DNA of 64,000 nucleotides, taken from positions 1,860,001 to 1,924,000 of the forward strand of contig JAXQJY010000027.1 in NCBI GenBank assembly GCA_037042185.1. Direction: 5' to 3'. The position numbers and the translations under genes were made by a program. The DNA is from Sordariomycetes sp. S80-01Y (taxonomy: Eukaryota; Ascomycota; Sordariomycetes). Of the stretch, positions 22,630 through 34,419 are shown in pieces. Under the pieces are notes generated by a model. The model was not told the DNA's origin. It ran no database searches and saw only the letters and a program-made list of their open reading frames with translations. Every line of letters begins with the position of its first letter. Positions within the stretch are counted from its first letter, which is position 1.

Positions 22630-24604
22630 CGTGGCTTGCAGAGAAGGGCTGAGCGCAGGGCGAGCGCTCGCCAGGTCGAAGGTGCGCGTGAGGAGGAGAA
22701 AAGAGCGGCTGGCTACGAGGGAGCGGACTGAGGCATGGGCGTGAGGAGGTGGAGGGAAAGGAAAAAGAATGCAATGTCGCGCAGAGTAGAATTAGGATCT
22801 TGGGTCGAGGAAGTCGGACGGGAACCAGGTCGGAATCCACTTTCTGATGTTCTGGGATTTTGGTTTCGGGCGCCTTGTGGGGGTCCTGAGGAATGACCTC
22901 AGTCAATGGACTCAGGGGCCAAGACGGGAGCGTCAGGAAAGATCTCGTGTTGAATATGACGGCGAAAAGGATGATGTGGACACGAAGAGGTTGAGTCTAT
23001 ATTGAGGAGCAGCCAGGAACTGAGTTTGACGATCAATGCCCAGCAAGGTTGATAACACGTTGAAGCGGTGGAAGGAGCGATTGATGGCTGACAGCTGGTA
23101 GTGCCAGTGCCAGTCCATGTCACGGTGGGGCCGCTCTAGGGGCTTCAAGCTGTTACAGGTCCCTGAAATTCGATCGTCCTCCCTCTGATCTCGCCGGCTG
23201 TTTCATAAATCTTGCACCTCGACCTCACCTCGCACGGCCTCCACGCAAGCCTAGACGTCTGCCATAAAGCGCGCAGTTGGAGCCTTCATGGTCTCTGTAC
23301 ACGCATCTTCACTAGTGCCCAGCAACCCAGATAACTCCTGCCAAGCGGCGATACGAGCACCTCATCTGACGCGCTGGACGCGCTGTTGAGACAATCCGCT
23401 ATCTGCTATCGCAAAAGGCCTTGGCTGTTCTCGTGGTCAGCAGCTCATATCCGAGTGCGTCAGCTTCAAGCCAACCCGTCAGCAGTGACCGCATCGCATC
23501 GGCTGCCCCTATTTCCCCTGTATGCCACCAAACGCCTTTCCCGCCAGCACGTTCCCGTTCCGTGCTGCTTCTAACGCCTGCTACTGGACTATCAGTGTCT
23601 TGCCTTCCGAAAGAGGCAAGCAGCCTACTCGACCAATGCCGGACGGGCGCATCTTCGCATTTCGACCGATTGTTTGAGCCATGCATGTTTTTCTTGCCCC
23701 AAAGATCATTGACATTTCGCCAGACCCCACGAAGAGCAGCTGTCAGGCGATGGCAGCAGCTTTGAGAGGGTCGACCGTGGCCCAAGCACACTGAGTACTT
23801 ACGGGCTGTAACAACACACCAAGAGACGCAAGTAACGATTCTGCACCGGCACGGCAGTGTGTCTTCAGTGTGTGCCGTTTCGCTGCAGAAACGCTACGCG
23901 TCATTGTGTCTGGAGGCAGCCCGTTGTCGAATGGAGTACTAAGTTAGGGCCCATTCTTGTCTCAGATTGCTCACGGCGTGGCAGCTGAAGCCGGAATGTT
24001 GGGGCGAGGAATGCGGCACATGTTTCCTCTCGTCCTCCATTCGTGGACGCTCGCGAAGTCGCGAAGACTGGCATGTGCACTTAAAGATTGATGCCACCAA
24101 AACCTCCACAGCTGCAGTCTGCCTTTAGTGAGGCGTCGATTGGCACTGGCCCGGCTGTGGTGTCACTTGTCTGCGCAGTCGCTTTGGCAAGTAGTCACAA
24201 CCCCCCCACCTGAGGATGGGATGTCCTTAGTGATGACCAGGCATTACCCCGCCGAAAGCTGGCGCGTATCTGCAGTGTATCAGCACCCGTTGGTGGTGAG
24301 GCTGCGAATGGGGCGATATGGTGCTTTCACGGGCTCTTCCGAACCCCCGCTCGACAGTCAGTCTAGCATCTTTCGACAGCCTGCCGTCCAACTGAAAATT
24401 ACCTTGGTCTACAGGACTACGAAGCCTCGATAAGAACTAGTCCATTCTTTTCTAGTGACGTGGACGGGCCGAGCGCTCCCTGACTCTCACTTTAGTATCA
24501 AGTGCTAGACTGGTCTCGCTATCCTCGTCATCCTACGCATCAGCAGACGCTGGCTATAGAATTCTTGACTCAAATCACATCTATAATTACTTAAGTTGCT
24601 GAGG
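22630..24604. other. Long divergent intergenic region
   Basis: 1,975 bases between the Och1-like gene and the amine oxidase. I found no credible gene. Open frames at 23399-23791 (minus) and 23421-23765 (plus) overlap each other and lack any domain-like pattern. An A/T-rich segment lies just before 24605. Confidence 0.5.
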
Positions 24605-27044
24605 ATGGAAGGCCCGCAGGTTCAGCATCCTCATCCTTTATCTCAGCTCTCGGCGACCGAGTTCACTCGAGCACGGGATATCATCAAAGAGCTTCATCCT
24701 TCAGATGCGACGCTCTTCTTCCGATCCATCTTCACCGCCGAGCCGAAGAAGGCAGAGTTGATCCCATACCTGGAGGCGGAGCATGCCAACAACCTGACCG
24801 ACTCCGTCCAGAGACCGCCGCGATGTGCTGCCGTCGAATATGACATCGTCGCCCCCGATGTGCACGAGCATATCCGAGCAGTCGTCAACGTTGAGACCAG
24901 CGAGCTGGTCAGCTCTGACTCGGCCAGTCGCACCTCGAAGCCATATTATACGCCGTAAGTGGTTACTCTTCACTGTGGACACGCAATACTGAGTTAGAAG
25001 GGGTGAATTTGCTATGTTCCAAGATCTCTGCTCAGAGTCACAGCTCTTCAAAGATGCCATGTCCCGGTTTACCCTGCCAGAGGGCTTCACCGTCACCATC
25101 GACCCTTGGCCGTACGGACCTGACGAAGAGGAGGGCACACCTCGAATTATGCAAGGCCTGGTCTTTGCGAGAGACTCCTCCAAGAACAACGAGGATACGA
25201 ACCATTATGCGTACCCAATTCCCATTGTCCCTGTCATGGACTGGGTCAGCAAAGAGATCATCCGCATAGACCGCCTAGCAACTGGGGGCAGAGGAGACAG
25301 CCTGGAAGCCGCCCCTGAAGCAGAGGGATCGAAGAAGCTGTTTCAGGAGAGCAAGCACGCCGAGTACGTTCCTGAGCTGCTTGACCAGCCCCTTCGTCAG
25401 GATATAAAGCCGCTGAGCGTTGTTCAGCCTGAGGGGACATCCTTCCAAGTCCATCCAGACGGTCTGGTGGAATGGCAGAAATGGCGGTTCCGTCTCAACT
25501 TCACCCCTCGCGAGGGGGCTGTCCTCCACGATGTCTGCTATGAGAACCGCCCCATCCTGTACCGTCTGAGCTATAGCGAGCTCACCGTCCCATATGGTGA
25601 CCCGCGGCCCCCTTACCACCGCAAGCAGGCTTTCGATCTGGGCGATGGTGGATTTGGCAGAGCTGCCAACAACCTTGAGCTGGGCTGCGACTGCTTAGGA
25701 GCCATCCACTACTTCGACTCCAACCTTGCTGCCTCTGATGGATCCCCGACACCGGCGAAGAATGTTGTCTGCCTGCACGAGCAAGACAATGGCATCCTGT
25801 GGAAGCACACCAACTTCCGCACGAATAGGGCCGTGGTGACGAGGATGAGAGAGCTGGTAGTCCAATGCATCGTCACGCTGGCCAACTATGAATACGTACT
25901 CCTGTACAAGCTGGATCTGGCTGGTGGCATTACGGTTGAGACTCGGGCAACCGGAGTTATGAGTGTCGTGGCCATCGACGAGAACAAGACCAGCGACTAC
26001 GGCAACGTGGTCGCTCCAGGCATCCTTGCTCAGAACCACCAACACATCTTCGCCGTCCGCATCGATCCAGCTATTGACTCTTACGCCGAGGGCGAGACTC
26101 GAATCACGATCGAAGAGAGCGTGCCGCAGAAAATCGATGCTGCTACCAACCCCCATGGGAACTACTACAAAGTCGAGCGGAAACCAGTCGACTACGCCTC
26201 GCACCTCGACGCGGAGCCAACACTCAACCGAACCGTCAAGCTCGAGAATGCACACAAGATCAACGAAATCTCTCAACGCCATGTCGGGTACAAGCTCATT
26301 TCGCCTGCCACGCAGACCATCCTGGCCGACCCAGACAGCATCAACGCCAAGCGGGCGCCATTCGCGCAGCATCACTTCTGGTTCACCGGCTACCGCGATG
26401 GCGAGCTCTGGGCTGCCGGGGAGTTTACGAATCAGAGCCGGGAAGAGCAAGGCGGCGTCAGCGCGATGGTGAAGCGAAGAGATTGGTTCACCGAGGGGGC
26501 TGAGAAAAACGGCGATTTCCCCAAACCTGAAGCCGACGACGGCAAGCAGAGTAGTCCCGTGGTGTGGAGTGTCTTCGGCCTGACGCATAACCCCCGAGTA
26601 GAGGACTGGCCCGTGATGTGAGTGTTCAGCTTGAACGAAGCTGTCTCCCCGTACTAACCCTACAGGCCTGTCGAGATTCACCAGATGCACCTCAAGCCAG
26701 CCGACTTCTTCACGATCAACCCCGCGCTCGACGTACCCTCGACCCGCAACCAGGCCAGTGTGCTGGTGCCGTGCTGCGGACAAAACCCAGGCGACCAGGC
26801 TCAGGACAGCCCCCCCGGGCTCAAGCACGATGTGAAGCCGGGTCAGCCTAACGAACCTGGGTCCAAGTCAGCGCAGGGAGAACCTTTCAGCCACCTCCAA
26901 AGCGGCGCGTCGGATATGGATGCAAAGCAAGCTGGGGCACACGTCGAAAATGACGAAGACAAGGGCGATCTCAAAAGACGGCTCAGCAAGGTTGCGCAGC
27001 GCTTCTTCGGGGGCAACGGCAACGACGCGGTTCGAAAGCATTAA
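24605..27044 (+). CDS. Copper amine oxidase
   Basis: Exons 24605-24954, 24998-26617 and 26666-27044, introns of 43 and 48 bases, 782 residues. N2/N3-like domains precede the catalytic domain. The catalytic-base Asp is probably in PYGDPRPPYHRKQAFDLGD. The Tyr that is converted to topaquinone is about residue 414, in LANYEYVL (family N-Y-D/E-Y). Copper ligands are the His-X-His pair about 464/466 (QNHQHIFAV) and a third His in LTHNPRVEDWPVM. All key residues are present. The enzyme oxidises primary amines to aldehydes, releasing ammonia and H2O2, often to use amines as nitrogen source. No signal peptide is visible and the C-terminus (AVRKH) is not a clear PTS1; the last 80 residues after the core are low-complexity and acidic/basic. 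Confidence 0.95.
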
Positions 27045-27452
27045 CTTGAACACCGGCAGGGCTAGATCGTGAATGAGCTGGAGTATTGTTACACTGAGCT
27101 GGGTCGAAACAAATCGACAAGCCGGACTGATTCAGTGAAGAGGCGCGACTGTTGTGTTTGTGTGGACTAGATGGTCATTAATGTAGTTCTCTATGTGAAC
27201 TGGGCGGCTCTCTTGCGGCGGGCTTGGATAAAAAGGGGCTGGCTGTGCGCTGCACCTGGCTCCTATTTCCCCGTCGACCTTGAACGCTCACTTGACAAGC
27301 GACAGACAACACAGATCAATACAGAGTGGCTACTGCGAGCGACTTGCAAGCAATAAATATACAGTCGATTTGACATCCATTTCCCGGGCTAGATAAAGTT
27401 CTCTGTCCCAAAACGCCGTCTTATCCGCCAAAATTTACATGAACGCCGCCGC
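27045..27452. other. Convergent intergenic region
   Basis: 408 bases between converging genes. 3' UTR sequence expected; nothing recognisable inside. Confidence 0.55.
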
Positions 27453-29033
27453 TCAGATTACACCACCAACCATATCCTTGCAAACAGTGTCCTTCCTCTC
27501 GTAGAAATCCTCGTAGAGCTTGTTCCAAATCTCCCGCTCCGTGCAGTCCTCCTTGCCGTCCTTGTCATGGCAGTCGGGCTGGCTCGTCACCCTCTCCTCG
27601 TCGTTCATCTTGGTCCAGGGCTTGGGCACTGGCCAGTCGCTGAAGTGCACAAACTTGGCCTCGTCGTAGACGGCGACGGGATCCCACGCCTCGTCGCTGC
27701 CGAGGTAGTCCGCGTGGTCGGCCCGGCGGAACTCGGCGGTGAGCAGGTCGTAGGGCCGGTGCGGCAGAACCATGGCGCTGTCGAGGTAGAGCTCGTTGAC
27801 GATCTCCATGTCGTACTCATTCTCGCCGGCCTTGTCGATGCGCTCCTTGAGGCGGGCGAACTCAGAGGCCGAGGGTTCGAGAAGGATGAGCTGGCTCGAA
27901 AGGATCTTCTTGGGGGGGTCATCGTTCAGGAGCCAGTAGGCGCGCGGCATGGCGACGGGGACGGGGGGCATGAGGAAGAGCTCGTCCATGGGACGAAGGA
28001 TGGTGGAGTCGGAGTCGAGGGAGAGCACGCGGTCGTACTGGGTTTGGTTGAAGGCCAGTAGCTTGGTGTAGGAATCGGCCCAGGTATCTGCCGCTCGTTA
28101 GCACATGTCGGGCTGGTTTCAAGGGTAAAGCTTACCATCCTGTCCGTCTCGGTGCTCGATCTGGATAGGCACCAGCTTGGCGCCGTATTCGTCTCTCGCC
28201 TTGATGATGAGCTGCGCATTGCCATTCTCCACGCTGCTAGCATCCGCGTCGGGGTCTGCTAGCATGTACTTTGGGTACATCATTACTCTGTCCGGCTTGC
28301 TCCCCAACCGGTGTAGGGCCTCGAAGATCATGACGCTGTTGCAGAGATAGTCCGAGTCGGTTACGTATTGCGTGTAGGCGAAGCGCGACCATTCAACGGG
28401 CAGCTCATCGCTCGTGGGGTCGAAGGCCGGGGCGACGGCCTCGTGCGTGGGAGCTTCGGAGAGTGAAGTCGGCGCTGGCTGCTCGGGGATGGCCGTGAAG
28501 GCCAAGGAGTCGGGTTCGGAATCGGGGGCCGTGTTGAGGTCGACGTCAGCGAAGGGGACGGGCTCTTCAGGCTGGGGGTCTTCGGGAGCCGGTGGCTGAG
28601 GATGAGGGTCTTCGGGATGGGGTTCAGCAGGGGCTGGCGCTTCTGGTTGAGGCTCTTCAGGGGTTGGCTCTTGAGGGGCTGGCTCGTCGGGTTGCGGCAG
28701 CTCATCGGGGCTCTGAGGATGCGCCTCCTCCGGGTCGACGCCGTCCTCTACCGGCACAATGACCTCGCCATCGGGCGCAACATCCTTCAGCCCGGCGATC
28801 TCGCCCTCAGGAGGCTCTGCGGGGGCTTGGAACTCGTCCTCCTTGAACTCTTCGTCTAGGACTCCCTCGACGGGCATCTCCACCACCTTCTGCTCATCAC
28901 CCTCACTGGCGGCCTTCTCGTACGAGGTGGGCATGCGCAGCTGCTGAGCGTCCCAGAGCGAGGAGCGGAAGAAGAAGAGCATGAGCGTCGCAAGCGCGAA
29001 GACGGCTGCGACGAGGCGCGTTTGGCGCGACAT
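27453..29033 (-). CDS. GT8 glycosyltransferase, Gnt1-like N-acetylglucosaminyltransferase
   Basis: Exons 28136-29033 and 27453-28087, intron of 48 bases (GTAAGC..CAG, branch GCTAAC), 510 residues. Type II membrane topology: MSRQTR, anchor about residues 7-24, then a stem of roughly 160 residues with Pro/Glu repeats of the form EEPQPEAPAPAEPHPED. The catalytic domain opens with FAYTQYVTDSDYLCNSV and carries the DXD motif in VLSLDSDST, with later HRPYDLLTAEFR and FVHFSDWPVPKPW, all typical of fungal Gnt1/glycogenin-like GT8 proteins. In Kluyveromyces Gnt1 caps mannan side chains with GlcNAc in the Golgi; the exact donor here is inferred. Together with the Och1-like gene it puts two Golgi glycosyltransferases either side of the amine oxidase. 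Confidence 0.88.
28570..28720 (-). repeat. Pro/Glu coding repeat in the GT8 stem
   Basis: Imperfect short repeats on the minus strand encode units such as PEEPQPEAP and PEDPHPQPP in the luminal stem. A degenerate tandem array; likely variable in length between strains. Confidence 0.7.
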
Positions 29034-30243
29034 GGCGGCGCGGTTTCAGCCCTTTGAGGGCGAGGCACAGTTTCGAGTCGCGAACAGTTGCATAGGTTGT
29101 GTCGTGGTCGTGGTCGTGGTAAGGAACGTCAGATGGTCGGGACCGGAAAGGGGCGAAAGGAGTGGAATGGAGGTCGGCAGTCAAAAGCACAGCGGAAGAG
29201 ACGAAAGGGGCTGATGGTTGGATGGTGGCACGGCTCGCGACGGAAGGAGTGCCGGCCGCTGACTGGACATTTTTCGTCGGCGACGGCGTGTTTGGGGCGC
29301 CCGAGTGAGAGAGGGGGGGCCAAGACTTCCTTAGATTTGGGTTCGAGGTACAACGCAGCATATTTAATAAGGTACTTATTGGTGAAGAGGCTGCAAAATG
29401 TCTCCTCACACATCGTCTGCAACTACTTGACCCTCGCGTATCGGATGCATTCGTTGGGCCCCTTTGCACGTTGTCAAAGATCTATATTCTGTCGCGGCTG
29501 TGTCGAGGTCCGAGGAAAGATTGGGGGCTTTGACGGGAAAGGGGCGGCGGATGGTTAGTGAAACGCCGCTTGTCTAAACTGAGCGCAGGGCCTGGACCGG
29601 CTTTCAGGGGTATCGATTCAGGGTCCTGGCCTCAATTATGTCATGGGCCATGGCAGTCAAGTGCGTCTGGGCTACGTATTATCTGGAAATTAAGACGATA
29701 ATGTTTGGTACCCTATCCGTCCGCCTCTCTCGGCACTTCAGTCCGTTCGATAATTGCAATCACCTTGTTGGTCTCCAATGTGTCCCAGCACAACCTCGCC
29801 TTCGCACAGGCTCTCGAAAGCGAAGGCGAGCGGAGGCCGGTTGAACCCCCTGTGTTGATCTCGCGACGGCCATTGACTTGCACGAGTACTCGTACCAATA
29901 GTCTGGACTCGATGCCTTCACATGGCAGAGGACTGTAACATCTTTATCACCATTTCACTGACCTTCATCTGTCGCCGGCATCGAGCTCGCTCCTCCAACC
30001 CCATCCTTCAGCGCTCGCTGCCGCTGTAAAAACGCCACAGGTTGGCTCTGGCGCTGAGCTTAATCCAACCACGGCGTACACCGCAATCTTCGGTGGATCA
30101 CGGACGCCCACAATGATGTAAAGTCTAAGACTCTTTTATCGGTGAGCAGTTGCTTCATCCAAGTGAAGAATCTTCCCTTGCTTTGCTTCCCAGCTCTGTA
30201 AACTTGTCATTTCACCCATACAAGCACCTTTCAAATCCCTGCA
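29034..30243. other. Divergent intergenic region
   Basis: 1,210 bases. A short tandem of GTGGTC units lies at about 29100-29119, just upstream of the GT8 start. No gene found. The end near 30243 is the promoter of the isomerase-like gene. Confidence 0.5.
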
Positions 30244-31236
30244 ATGGCTCCTATCGTGCTCCCATCGAACCAGCCCCCTGAGCGCTTCTACGTGGGAGGT
30301 CCCAAGATCTCAGCACTGCGAGGCGAACCAACAAGCGGACCTCGCCAGCCAGAGGACTGGGTGGCATCAACGACATGCTGCAATGGCTGCGAGTCCTCTA
30401 AGCTCGGCATGTCGACCCTCCCCGATGGACGACTACTCGCCGACGCCATTGCCGCAGACCCGGAGAAATGGCTGGGGGCTGATCACATCGCCCGTTACGG
30501 CGTGGACACCAAGATGTTGTTCAAGCTGCTGGATGCTGGCCAGCGACTGCCGGTCCATGCGCACCCTCACGTTGACTGGGCGAAGAAGCATGTTGGTGCG
30601 AAGCACGGCAAGGCTGAGGCCTGGTACATTCTGACACCGGGGGAGATTCACCTGGGACTGAAGGAGGACGTCGGTTCAGAGGAACTGCTGGAAATTGTCA
30701 ACACTCAAAACATTGACAAGATGCTGTCCAAGATGCACAAGCTCAAGGTGGAGCCTCATCAGATTGTGTACGTGCCTCCCGGTATGCTTCACGCTATCGG
30801 AGAGGGCATCTTGATTGTCGAGCTGCAAGAGCCTGAGGACTTGTCCGTTCTTGTCGAGTGGACTGGCTTTGCAATCGACGGCGCGAAGGATGGGCACCTC
30901 GGCTTGGGGTTCCCAACTGCTCTGACGGCAGTAGACCGGCAGGGCAGAAGTGACGGGGACATGGCAAAACTTATCACAAAGGCTGTGTCCGGTCCTTCGG
31001 CGGCGAAAGAATCTGAGGAATACTTCATCATCGAGAGATTCCAAGTCTCTGGAAGGCAGGAGTGTCAGCATGGCTTTGCCATCATGGTCGTTCTGGAGGG
31101 GAGACTCGCGCTCAAGACGTCTGCTGGTGCCTCGTTAGACCTGGAGAAGGGCAAGACGCTGATTGTCCCTTACGAAGACGGGGACTTCACGTTGGAAGGA
31201 TCAGGAGACGTGGTGATTGCCCGACCGCCCAAATAA
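30244..31236 (+). CDS. Class I mannose-6-phosphate isomerase-like cupin, bacterial type
   Basis: A single exon of 330 residues. The two-cupin core has a zinc-site region PVHAHPHVDWAKKH with HGKAEAWYIL (His, His and Glu ligands as in class I isomerases), then EPHQIVYVPPGMLHAIGEGI supplying the last His, and LQEPEDLSVLVEW. Its length and order match the short ManA/YvyI proteins of Bacillus and relatives; the housekeeping fungal enzyme is about 100 residues longer. The reaction would be aldose-ketose phosphate isomerisation, but the sugar may differ from mannose given the neighbours. Lack of introns and the bacterial layout suggest transfer from bacteria (inference). It converges on the SAF-domain dehydrogenase gene and starts cluster A. 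Confidence 0.85.
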   Translation: MAPIVLPSNQPPERFYVGGPKISALRGEPTSGPRQPEDWVASTTCCNGCESSKLGMSTLPDGRLLADAIAADPEKWLGADHIARYGVDTKMLFKLLDAGQRLPVHAHPHVDWAKKHVGAKHGKAEAWYILTPGEIHLGLKEDVGSEELLEIVNTQNIDKMLSKMHKLKVEPHQIVYVPPGMLHAIGEGILIVELQEPEDLSVLVEWTGFAIDGAKDGHLGLGFPTALTAVDRQGRSDGDMAKLITKAVSGPSAAKESEEYFIIERFQVSGRQECQHGFAIMVVLEGRLALKTSAGASLDLEKGKTLIVPYEDGDFTLEGSGDVVIARPPK

Positions 31237-31647
31237 TCCAAGAATAAATGGAAAACTTGATTATGCTAAGAACACTGTGTCCACTGTGTTTGGCAGCCAG
31301 CATCCTTATTACAGCTCAGATCTCGCGCACATTGCTCTTCACCCTCCACCTTGCGTGGTGAAATCGCTCCAAAATCTCCAATCAATAATGATTCGCCCGG
31401 ACAGTGCTTGTGTTGACGTGGAAACCAGTAAAGACATATGAGCTCTTCTTGCTTCGCGCGCATATGTATCCCGGCGACTCTTACTGGCACAATCATTTCT
31501 AATTTTAAATAGAAAGGTTGTTCATTATTCTATCATTCGTTGCCTAGGCGTTGCTACCCGTCCTGGGCTACTGTAGGCATTCCCTATGGTCTGGGGTGTG
31601 CTTCCGCTGTCCGTCCCAACTTGTTGCCCCTTCTTCTTTGATCCCTT
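31237..31647. other. Convergent intergenic region
   Basis: 411 bases between the isomerase-like and dehydrogenase genes; A/T-rich and gene-free. Confidence 0.55.
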
Positions 31648-33106
31648 TCAAGCATGAACGCCGTTAACGCCGTTGACCTTCTTCGACTTGAACTCGCCCT
31701 TGAACAGGGCCTCCATCTCCTTACGGACAGCGACCGCCTGTGCAGTCTCGGTGAACTCGATGTCATCCCAGCTCAGACGCTGGTCCTTCTTGACAGCTCT
31801 CTTGAGCACCCAGCCGTGAGCCAAGCCAATGGGCAGACCCGAGATGGCCATGGAGTCAGCGGCAGGCATCAACCTCCCGTAGACGGTGTAGCCACCTTCT
31901 CCATCAAGCTTCTCGCCAATCTCCAAGTCACGCTTCGCCGTCGCGACGACATCGCCTGACCATGTCTTGGTCTGGCCGGTGGGCTCGCCACGGACCATGA
32001 TGGAAGCAATCGAGATTCCGAGCTCGAGACCGATCAAGTGGTAAGGCTTGTACTGCGCGGCGTACCATCCACTCTCATCAGTCTTGAGACCATACTGTGC
32101 GAAGCATTCCTTCTGGTACTGATCAGGCGCTACATCCTATTAGTATTCGGCCAATGTCTACAATGGGCATTTAGGGCGGAATCGACTTACCCTTGATCAC
32201 GACGTACACTCCCCATCGAAGATGGTTAAACGTCCAGCGGCCGTCTTCCTCCATACACGACACAACCTCGACTGTGCCATTCTTCTCATTCTGGCCACCT
32301 TCGCTGATGGGCTTCAAGCGCTGAGGCAGATCCCAGACGCCGCATGGAGGGAAGTTGAGACCGTTTGTGGGAGGGTCCAAGTCGCATCCGTTGGCGACAG
32401 CAGCCATCTCGAGCGCCGACTTTGTGCCGTCCAGGAACGAGTTGAACATCTGCGGGTTGAAATCCCCCGAGTCGAGCTGCTCCTTGGTGAAACCGTAATA
32501 ATCCCACACCTTGGCCGGGGTCGAGTAGTGGTACTCAGGAAGGTGCTTGGTCCCCTTTCCTGCGCAGACAACCTCGAAGCCGGCGGTGCGTGCCCAGTCG
32601 ACGAGCTCTGCTATCAGGGCTGGCTGGTCACCGTACGCCATGGAATAGATAATGCCTGCCTCCTTGGCCTTCCTCGCCAATAAGGGACCGGCCAGGACAT
32701 CGGCCTCGACGTTGATCATAACAATGTGCTTCTTGTGCTCACAGCACAACAAGGCATGACGGATACCTGCCGAGGGATTCCCTGTCACTTCTAAGATGAC
32801 GTCTATCTCAGGGGTCGCGATCAGCGCAGCCGAGTCGGTGGTGATGATCGTCTTGTTCTCCTTGATGCCCTCTGCCACGGAGAGCTTGCATGTCTCATCG
32901 TACTGTCCCTCGGGGTACCCTGTCCTCTTCAAAGCAGCCAGGGCGCGCTCTGATGAGAGATCTGCGATGCCCGCCAGACGGATGCCCTTTGTGCGGAAAG
33001 ACTGAGAAATGTACATGGACCCAAACTTGCCAGCGCCAATGATACCGACCTGAACGGTCTTGCCGGCATCAGCCAGCTCGGCTAGTTTGGATGACAGACT
33101 GGTCAT
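31648..33106 (-). CDS. NAD(P)-binding homoserine-dehydrogenase-like protein with C-terminal SAF domain
   Basis: Exons 32191-33106 and 31648-32129, intron of 61 bases (GTAAGT..TAG), 465 residues. A Rossmann fold opens at about residue 18 with VGIIGAGKFGSMY and continues through IRLAGIADLSSERA and IDVILEVTGNPSAG. The C-terminal part carries a SAF-like domain (ATAKRDLEIGEKLDGEGG, VLKRAVKKDQRLSWDDI). This layout is that of the COG4091 'predicted homoserine dehydrogenase with SAF domain'. SAF domains also occur in sugar-acid dehydratases, and such proteins are mostly found in bacteria near sugar-acid genes. A true homoserine dehydrogenase role is unlikely; oxidation of a sugar acid or polyol is inferred from context. 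It is divergent from the MFS transporter across 1.3 kb. Confidence 0.85.
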
Positions 33107-34419
33107 GATGGTGATGTGTGCAGGGTGTTATGGTAGAAGGGTCATGTGTAAGTCGGATTGAAGTGATTTGAGGATGGTGACTGACGATTTCAACAACCGA
33201 ACATATCGCGTCCTGGACTTGCTTTTATCACATTCAAAGTCCGAAGTCGCATTACAAGAGCCCCATCTTTGCCTCATCAATGGTGGACATTCTCACGCTG
33301 GACAGCCGATCTGAAGCCGTCTTGTGACCATCGGTATAACGGGCAATGCGCCGATTCCCCGATTGATTGAGCAAGCTGGGCCACCTTGTCCAACTTATCC
33401 ACTGGGCTCCCCAAACTTGAGCTCTAAAAGCCTATGCCCTCGGTAAAGACTGCTTTCACACACTGGGTCTGCTTTCGACCTCTCATTTATGTATCGGCTT
33501 AACCGCTGCTTGGTGTATATCCACCTTAGTTCCTGGCGAGTCATTAGGCCTCATCACGAACTGCTTGCACCCATTGGAATTTCCCAGAAAAGACATAACG
33601 CAGCGGCTGGTGTGGATTATCCTCAGCTTTTGCTGCACAGGCAACCTCCACTACAGTCTCCGCCAATGTATTTGGGCACATTGGCTCATCTTCGAGCAGG
33701 GGCTAAGCCTTTCTCAAAGAACTCTCGATCCGCCTCGTACTTCAATCCTTATTTTCCACCTGCGCAAGGAAAAAAAAATTCAAAAGGCATGGCCACAAGT
33801 TGCCAAAGGGCTCTGCATATCTCCATGAGGCAGAATGAGCGGTGGGCTTATGCTTGGGGACAGCTGTTCCCAGCTCAGAGGCCTTAACAGTACATCCATC
33901 TCCACAATCAGTGTCTGAAAGCTTGGCGTTAGCTTGCTCTAGACCGGCTTAAGATGCTAGCCAGTGGAAATCCCGATTTCCCGGTCCCCGTTTGCCGGTA
34001 TCCCCCCTGACTCGCGTAACATACCAATACTCCACATGGTTGCGGCACCACGTGCCACTCGCATGACGGAGCCGAACGATGTGAATATTGGGACGGAAAA
34101 TCAGGTCGGGGAATCTGGGGTTCCCCGTACAGGCCAGGCATCATTGCAACATCTGCACCCCGGATGGGGGAGGAGATTGCGTTCCGAAGGTCCAGTCCTC
34201 GATTAACCAGCAGCGTAGGGAGCCTTTGTCCGGTTCCCTGGAAACACTGCCGAAGGATCAGTCAATGCTCGGCAGCATCTGATCTTGTATAAGACCCTCC
34301 ACAAAGTCGAATCCCACAACGCTCTTGAAGACCTACGCGCAGAGATTGCTGGTCTGACTATCTCATCCACTTCAGCTGCTTCTACAATTTTGCTTGCTCC
34401 GACCTTCTCCGCAACTATC
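33107..34419. promoter_or_regulatory. Divergent promoter of SAF-dehydrogenase and MFS transporter
   Basis: 1,313 bases without a gene. It holds an inverted pair of one 10-mer, GATTCCCCGA at 33353-33362 and TCGGGGAATC at 34106-34115, plus TCCCGATTTCCCGG at 33971-33984. Related words stand before the cluster A regulator and kinase genes. A short A-run is at about 33769. Candidate binding sites for the cluster's Zn2Cys6 factor; this is inference. Confidence 0.5.
33971..33984 (+). promoter_or_regulatory. 14-base word shared with regulator promoter
   Basis: TCCCGATTTCCCGG, about 440 bases before the MFS start. The same 14 bases occur on the same strand at 36493-36506, 59 bases before the Zn2Cys6 gene. 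Seen directly; function inferred. Confidence 0.45.

Noticed and set aside
21553-22731. 392-codon plus-strand open frame
   Set aside because: It lies antisense to the Och1-like gene, whose DXD and membrane-anchor motifs are unmistakable; the antisense product has a composition typical of shadow frames.
25695-26828. 377-codon minus-strand open frame
   Set aside because: Antisense to the copper amine oxidase and crosses its real exon boundary; no protein family features.
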